A stretch of 11,407 nucleotides of DNA from JALYOK01 sp031419835 (GTDB lineage Bacteria; Pseudomonadota; Gammaproteobacteria; Burkholderiales; JALYOK01). Below are positions 6,907 to 11,407 of this stretch, one piece after another. The stretch spans positions 1-11,407 of the forward strand of contig JANOLP010000212.1 of NCBI GenBank assembly GCA_031419835.1, read 5' to 3'. The notes below the pieces were generated by a model. That model ran no database searches, had not been told where the DNA came from, and worked only from the letters and a program-made list of their open reading frames with translations. The translations under genes were made by a program, and so were the position numbers. Position 1 is the stretch's first letter; each line of letters starts with the position of its first letter.

Positions 6907-8241
6907 CTAGAAAAACTCCACATACCGATTCAATTCCCACTCCGACACATGGCGCGAATATTCCACCCATTCCATGCGTTTCAATTCGATATATTCCTTC
7001 GACAAATCCGACCCGAGCGCATCGCAAATCACTTTGTCTTTTTCTAATGCATCGATGGATTCTTTCAAACTTTGCGGCAACACCGAGACGCCGCGCTTCT
7101 TCAAATCCGTCGCCGAGTAGGTGTAAAGATTGTCGTTATTCGGCGCGCCGGGATCGAGCTTGCGTTCCACGCCATCCAAACCCGCCGCAATGATTGCCGA
7201 GGTGACGAGATACGGATTCGACCCGAGATCCGGCAAGCGCATTTCCAGTCGTCCATAGGGAACGCGCACCATCGACGTGCGGTTGTTGTTGCCGTAAGCG
7301 ACGTACGCCGGTGCCCAAGTCGCTCCGGACAGCGCGCGGCCGACCACCAGACGTTTGTAAGAATTAATCGTCGGTGCGCAAATCGCAGTGAGCGCGGGCG
7401 CGTGAGCGAGTAGGCCACCCATGAAATGGTAGGCAACTTTCGACAGGCCCAACCCATTCTTGTCGGAATCGTCGTGAAAAATATTCTTCACTTTGCCGTC
7501 GCCGATAGACATGTGATAGTGGCCGCCGGAGCCGGTGCGATTGGCAAAAGGCTTGGGCATGAAGGTGCAAATCATGCCGTGCTTTTTCGCAATTTCCGTC
7601 GCCGCCATTTTGAACAAAATTAAATTGTCGGCGGAGGTCAGGCAATCGGTATAGGTATAATTGATTTCGAATTGGCCGTTGCCGTCTTCGTGATCGATCT
7701 GATAAACATCGAGCCCGATTTTCATCAGCGCATCGACTAATTCTTCCAGATACGCCGCGCTGCGCGACAGGCCTTTGTAGTCGTAGCAAGGCTTATCGAG
7801 TGTGTCGCTGTCATCGGCGGGGACGAGTTTACCGGCCTCATTTTTCTTCAGCAAAAAGAACTCCGGCTCGATGCCGGTGTAGAGCGCCCAGTTGCGTTTT
7901 TTTAATTTCTCCAACTGACGTTTCAACACCACGCGCGAATCGAACGCATAGGGTTTGCCATGCACGTGGCCGTCGCAAACCATGCGCGCGTAACCGGGCA
8001 TCCACGGCAATTCGCAGATGCGGCCTGGCTCGCCGACGGCCATGTAGTCAGGGCCTTCCGGACCCATACCGAAACCCCACATCGCGAATCCGGCAAAGCC
8101 GGCGCCCGCGCCGACTAAATCATCGTAATGCCCGGACGGCACGGCTTTAGATTTCGCCGCGCCGTGAATATCGACGAACTGCGCAAGGATGAACTTGATG
8201 TTCTTTTCCTTTAACCACTTTTTTGCTTCGTTAGGCTTCAT
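6907..8241 (-). CDS. gmaS: Gamma-glutamylmethylamide synthetase (glutamine synthetase-like)
   Basis: 444-residue member of the glutamine synthetase superfamily that, in this operon, should ligate methylamine to glutamate with ATP, giving gamma-glutamylmethylamide. The beta-grasp domain is at about 15-100 and the catalytic domain at 105-444. Metal/substrate residues are visible in GIEPEFF (123-129), HEDGNGQFE (184-192) and SGGHYHMS (238-245); ATP/phosphate motifs are NSYKRL (293-298), NNNRTSMVRVP (318-328) and RLEMRLPD (331-338). The middle motif reads GSGGHYH where common GlnA has GSGMH. Tyr373 in NLYTYS sits where GlnA has its adenylylation Tyr, but the surrounding DLPPEE is absent. GAGGGGG lies 7 nt before the ATG at 8241, and mgdD ends 35 bp upstream. 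Activity as a plain or GlnT-type glutamine synthetase cannot be excluded from sequence alone; the mgs/mgd neighbours make GmaS much more likely. Confidence 0.92.
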   Translation of the reverse strand: MKPNEAKKWLKEKNIKFILAQFVDIHGAAKSKAVPSGHYDDLVGAGAGFAGFAMWGFGMGPEGPDYMAVGEPGRICELPWMPGYARMVCDGHVHGKPYAFDSRVVLKRQLEKLKKRNWALYTGIEPEFFLLKKNEAGKLVPADDSDTLDKPCYDYKGLSRSAAYLEELVDALMKIGLDVYQIDHEDGNGQFEINYTYTDCLTSADNLILFKMAATEIAKKHGMICTFMPKPFANRTGSGGHYHMSIGDGKVKNIFHDDSDKNGLGLSKVAYHFMGGLLAHAPALTAICAPTINSYKRLVVGRALSGATWAPAYVAYGNNNRTSMVRVPYGRLEMRLPDLGSNPYLVTSAIIAAGLDGVERKLDPGAPNNDNLYTYSATDLKKRGVSVLPQSLKESIDALEKDKVICDALGSDLSKEYIELKRMEWVEYSRHVSEWELNRYVEFF

Positions 8242-8276
8242 CGATTTCCCCCTCTAAGAGCGATTGAGTATTCTTG

Positions 8277-8984
8277 CTAAGGTTCAAGTTTCGCGTCCGG
8301 GAACAGGGCGGCAAACCCGACCGCGCCGCCATCTAGTTCTTCAGCGATTTCGAGCAGGTGTTGCCATAGGTAAATGCCGTAGGTGCCGTCGCACCAAATC
8401 TGATAAAACGCATTGCCTCGCCAGGTGCCGGGAAGCACTAACACCGACACGCCGATCATCGATGTCATGACGATCGGGCGCGCGGCAAGATCCAGGCTGG
8501 CAAAGTTAAAACTACAGGTTTGCAGCAGCAGTTCGTTGACGCGCGGGCCGGCAAGCGCGATTTCCGCATCTTGCCGCAACACCGGCGTGACGCCGGAAAC
8601 GCCGCCCCCTAACTGCGTTCGAATGCGATCGACATCGTCTTGGCCGGCATTATTTTCGATCAAGAATTCGCTGCTCGCAAGCCGCGCGATCAATCCGTAC
8701 TCGCCGAGCGGCGCCCATTGGTTGATGCCGGTCGGCGTCGTGACGCCGACGGAATTGAGCCAGGCGTCGGCGCCCGGACCTTTGAGTCCGCAGCGTTGCA
8801 GATGCGATAAATCCGTCAGCGCAATCGATTGCAGCTTTTTATTTTCCTCAGGTGCCGTACCGATGTGCGCCGCGACGCGCATTCGATTGATAACAGTCCA
8901 CTGCGACGTTGTCGATGCCAGCGCGTCGTGCAGCGGGCTGGTTCGCAGCACTGCAGTCGAAACTTTTTCTACCGTGGTATTCAC
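8277..8984 (-). CDS. mgdD: N-methylglutamate dehydrogenase subunit D (sarcosine oxidase gamma-like)
   Basis: 235-residue protein resembling the gamma subunit (SoxG) of heterotetrameric sarcosine oxidase, a GcvT-like fold packed against the alpha chain. Visible family-like segments are LTDLSHLQRCGLKGPGA (56-72), LAGPRVNELL (144-153), PGTWRGNAFYQIW (185-197) and a C-terminal helix after YGIYLW (202-207). It probably has a structural role in the MgdABCD complex, which oxidises N-methylglutamate to glutamate. The GTG start at 8984 overlaps the mgdC stop in a GTGA, with AGGTGG just upstream, indicating translational coupling and so fixed stoichiometry with MgdC. Gamma subunits diverge quickly, so naming leans on position after the alpha subunit as well as on sequence. 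Confidence 0.85.
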   Translation of the reverse strand: MNTTVEKVSTAVLRTSPLHDALASTTSQWTVINRMRVAAHIGTAPEENKKLQSIALTDLSHLQRCGLKGPGADAWLNSVGVTTPTGINQWAPLGEYGLIARLASSEFLIENNAGQDDVDRIRTQLGGGVSGVTPVLRQDAEIALAGPRVNELLLQTCSFNFASLDLAARPIVMTSMIGVSVLVLPGTWRGNAFYQIWCDGTYGIYLWQHLLEIAEELDGGAVGFAALFPDAKLEP

Positions 8985-11407
8985 GCCGCCACCTGAGCGA
9001 TGGGTGCGGACTCGGTTTTCTGCCGCGCACCTTGTGGGTCGTAAAACGGCGGCTTCACGATCGTCGCCTCGACCATCGCGCCGCCATCAATGCGTATGCT
9101 AATTTTTTCGTCGATGTTCGCCAGAGCAGGCGTGACGTACGCAAGCCCAATTACCTTGTGCAGCGCTTCACTCCACGCGACACTGGTGACGCGGCCGGCC
9201 ATGTCGCTTTGATCGATAATGAGGTGACATTCTTTCGGCGCGGGCCCGGCGTAGGATTGATCGATTTCGAACGCGATCAGTGTTTGGCGCAGGGGTTTCG
9301 CCTGGATAATTTTCAAGCTGCGCTGGCCGATGAAAAACGGCTTATCCATTTTCACTGCGAAGCCGGACGCTGCTTCGAATGGTGTCGTCAATCCGTCGGT
9401 ATCTTGGCCGATGATGACGTGACCTTTTTCCAGGCGCAGCAAGCGTTGCGCTTCGACGCCGAATGGCCGGATGTCGAAGCGCTTACCGGCTTCCATTAAG
9501 CTATCCCACAACGCCGCGCCGTATTCGGCAGGTACGTGAATTTCATAGCCGAGTTCGCCGACGAAACCCACGCGCATCAATCTTGCCGGCATGCCGTTAA
9601 TATTGCCGTCGCGCACGCCGAGGTACCGGAAAGCAACTTCGTCGACATCGAGATCCACCAGCGTTTTCAAAACCTCACGTGATCGCGGGCCGGCGAGATT
9701 CACCGCCGCATAGTGACCGGTGACATTCACGATACCGACATTCAAACGCCACATCGCGTTCAGGCGCGTGAGTTCGCGATACACCGTGGCGGAGCCGGTG
9801 GTCGTCGTGGTGAAATAAAAATGTTGCTCGGCCAAACAGGCGACGACGCCGTCATCAATCATCACGCCGGATTCGTCGCACATCACCGCATAGCGGGTCA
9901 TGCCGACTTTCATGTTGGCGAAGCGTCCGGTGTAAACGCGCTCCAAAAATTCCGCTGCGTCGGCGCCGTAAACTTCGAGCTTGCCGAGCGTGCCGACATC
10001 GATTAATCCTAAACTTTGGCGCACCGCGCGAACTTCTTCGGCGACGGCTTGCTCTTTGTTTTTGCCGCTGACTTGGTAGTATTCCGGACGCAGCCACACG
10101 CCCGCCTGCATGAACTTTGCATTGAGCGAAGCGTGGCGGCTGTGCATCGGGGTTATGCGCTCCGGATAAAAACTCCGCCCAGCCAAATGGGATAGCGGCA
10201 CGGGATGAAAAAACGGCCGCGCCGTCGTCGTGCCAATTTCCTGAATCGGCTTGCCGGTGATTTTCGCCAGGATACGAATCGCATTCATGTTCGAATGCTT
10301 GCCCTGACTTGGGCCCATGCCGACGGTGGTGTAGCGCTTCATCAGTTCGATATTATCGAAGCCTTCTTGTGCGGCGTTGACAAAATCCTTGACCTGAATA
10401 TCTTCGTCAAAATCGACGAAATTTTTTCCCTTCGGATGCTCGATAATCGGGTACGGATGGTTCGGCGATGAGACCTCCGCCGGTACGATAGCCGGACCGA
10501 CGGGTGCGCCAAGACCCAAGTAGCGCGCGGCTTCCAGGCCGGCTCGTTCGCCGTCGCGGATTTTTCCTTGCATGAAATAAACGCCATTGGCACGTCCCGC
10601 GGCAAACACGCCGGGCGGAAGCTGCGACGGGACAAACTGCTCGAGGGTTTGATCGTGGCGGGTTTTCATTCCCGCTTGATAGAGCAAATTAAGCGCCGGC
10701 GTGAAGCCGACACTCATGGCCACACCATCGCATTGAATAGTTTGCGCGGCATGCATTTGTAGTTCACCGTTGGCCGCAATCGGGCAGACCGTCAGCGCGT
10801 GAACATGGTCTTTCGCGCGGTTTGCGAGCGCCTCGTAAATGCAAAAACCCTTCAGTACTTTAATGCCCGCTTTCTGCACTCTTGTGGCGAATTCCGACAC
10901 TTCGCCTTGGGCACGTAAATCCACCAGCGCCGCGACGGAAATGCCATGGCTGTGAAAATCCAACGCGGCGCGATAGCCTTCGGTGTTCGCGGCGAGCACC
11001 ACCACGCTGTCGAAAGGTTTTACAGCATAGTGATAGATCAGGCGCTGCGCCGCGGATGCAAGCATGACGCCGGGGAGGTCGTTGTTGCGAAATACGGCGG
11101 GTTGTTCGAACGCACCGGCGGCGACAATCACGGCGCGCGCACGCATTTTTGTTATCTTGTGTTTATCAACCAGTGGTATCCAGTGGTCGCCGTAATAGCC
11201 TGCGGCCTCAGTGGCCGATAGCACGCGTATGTTGCGGCGCCGATGTACCGCGCCGAGCAATTCCTCAAGCGCGTGGTCGACATGGACGTCGACGCCGCGC
11301 TGATAGGTGAGGCTACCGCCGGCGTGGGGATTTTCATCGACCAGAACCACTTGCGCATCGGCATCTGCCGCAGCGATCGCTGCCGATAGCCCCGACGGAC
11401 CGGCGCC
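8981..11407 (-). CDS. mgdC: N-methylglutamate dehydrogenase subunit C (sarcosine oxidase alpha-like), 5' end outside window
   Basis: 808 residues are visible; the gene continues past the right edge. The fragment opens at the FAD motif GAGPSGLSAA (bases 11407-11378), so an N-terminal part of roughly 150-200 residues, expected to hold a 2Fe-2S-like domain, is missing. Numbering from the codon at 11350: pyridine-nucleotide-disulfide oxidoreductase-like region to about 290, with VIVAAGAFEQPAVF (75-88) and GVFAAGRANG (247-256); linker with KRYTTVGMGPSQGKHSN (338-354) and EIGTTTARP (371-379); then GcvT-like folate domain (about 400-789) with DVGTLGKLEVYGADA (451-465), IDDGVV (498-503), GELGYEIHVP (598-607). 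It binds FAD and probably a second nucleotide; the GcvT-like part should take the one-carbon unit on tetrahydrofolate. Sarcosine oxidase alpha (soxA) is the close alternative; gmaS and mgsABC downstream favour MgdC. The stop overlaps the mgdD start. Confidence 0.9.
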   Translation of the reverse strand, partial: GAGPSGLSAAIAAADADAQVVLVDENPHAGGSLTYQRGVDVHVDHALEELLGAVHRRRNIRVLSATEAAGYYGDHWIPLVDKHKITKMRARAVIVAAGAFEQPAVFRNNDLPGVMLASAAQRLIYHYAVKPFDSVVVLAANTEGYRAALDFHSHGISVAALVDLRAQGEVSEFATRVQKAGIKVLKGFCIYEALANRAKDHVHALTVCPIAANGELQMHAAQTIQCDGVAMSVGFTPALNLLYQAGMKTRHDQTLEQFVPSQLPPGVFAAGRANGVYFMQGKIRDGERAGLEAARYLGLGAPVGPAIVPAEVSSPNHPYPIIEHPKGKNFVDFDEDIQVKDFVNAAQEGFDNIELMKRYTTVGMGPSQGKHSNMNAIRILAKITGKPIQEIGTTTARPFFHPVPLSHLAGRSFYPERITPMHSRHASLNAKFMQAGVWLRPEYYQVSGKNKEQAVAEEVRAVRQSLGLIDVGTLGKLEVYGADAAEFLERVYTGRFANMKVGMTRYAVMCDESGVMIDDGVVACLAEQHFYFTTTTTGSATVYRELTRLNAMWRLNVGIVNVTGHYAAVNLAGPRSREVLKTLVDLDVDEVAFRYLGVRDGNINGMPARLMRVGFVGELGYEIHVPAEYGAALWDSLMEAGKRFDIRPFGVEAQRLLRLEKGHVIIGQDTDGLTTPFEAASGFAVKMDKPFFIGQRSLKIIQAKPLRQTLIAFEIDQSYAGPAPKECHLIIDQSDMAGRVTSVAWSEALHKVIGLAYVTPALANIDEKISIRIDGGAMVEATIVKPPFYDPQGARQKTESAPIAQVAA

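Overview
The window comes from a proteobacterium (by eye, mid-50s %GC; short Shine-Dalgarno-led genes; lipoprotein and c-type cytochrome; ATTCCCGC...GCGGGAAT-type dispersed repeat). Gene content points to a methylotroph or a bacterium using methylated amines as carbon or nitrogen source. I cannot fix the genus from sequence alone, though Beta- or Gammaproteobacteria fit best.

Left third (+ strand). One 810-residue lipoprotein-like gene (328-2760) joins a YVTN-type beta-propeller to a C-terminal region with two CXXCH haem sites resembling the MauG/cytochrome c peroxidase superfamily. A strong Shine-Dalgarno sequence sets its start well inside a longer open frame. A hairpin follows the stop. 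Next (2975-3715) is a decayed MASE3 membrane-sensor gene: a TGA interrupts the domain where a Trp codon is expected, and the protein then loses homology and has no output domain.

Right two thirds (- strand, reading right to left). Six collinear genes form most of an N-methylglutamate (indirect methylamine oxidation) operon: mgdC (partial, runs off the right edge), mgdD, gmaS, mgsA, mgsB, mgsC. GmaS joins methylamine to glutamate giving gamma-glutamylmethylamide. MgsABC, a glutamate-synthase-like complex split into amidotransferase, GXGXG and FMN subunits, makes N-methylglutamate. MgdABCD, related to heterotetrameric sarcosine oxidase, oxidises N-methylglutamate back to glutamate and passes the one-carbon unit on, probably to tetrahydrofolate. 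mgdA, mgdB and the operon promoter should lie beyond base 11407. Coupling is tight within mgdC-mgdD (GTGA overlap) and mgsA-mgsB-mgsC (4 and 1 nt gaps). The only long gap, 247 bp between gmaS and mgsA, holds a perfect 30-bp inverted pair of REP-like palindromes and a second hairpin.

The methylamine pathway is a described system. I did not find a convincing undescribed system; the less ordinary items are the propeller/dihaem lipoprotein, the REP-like pair inside the operon, and the broken MASE3 gene.
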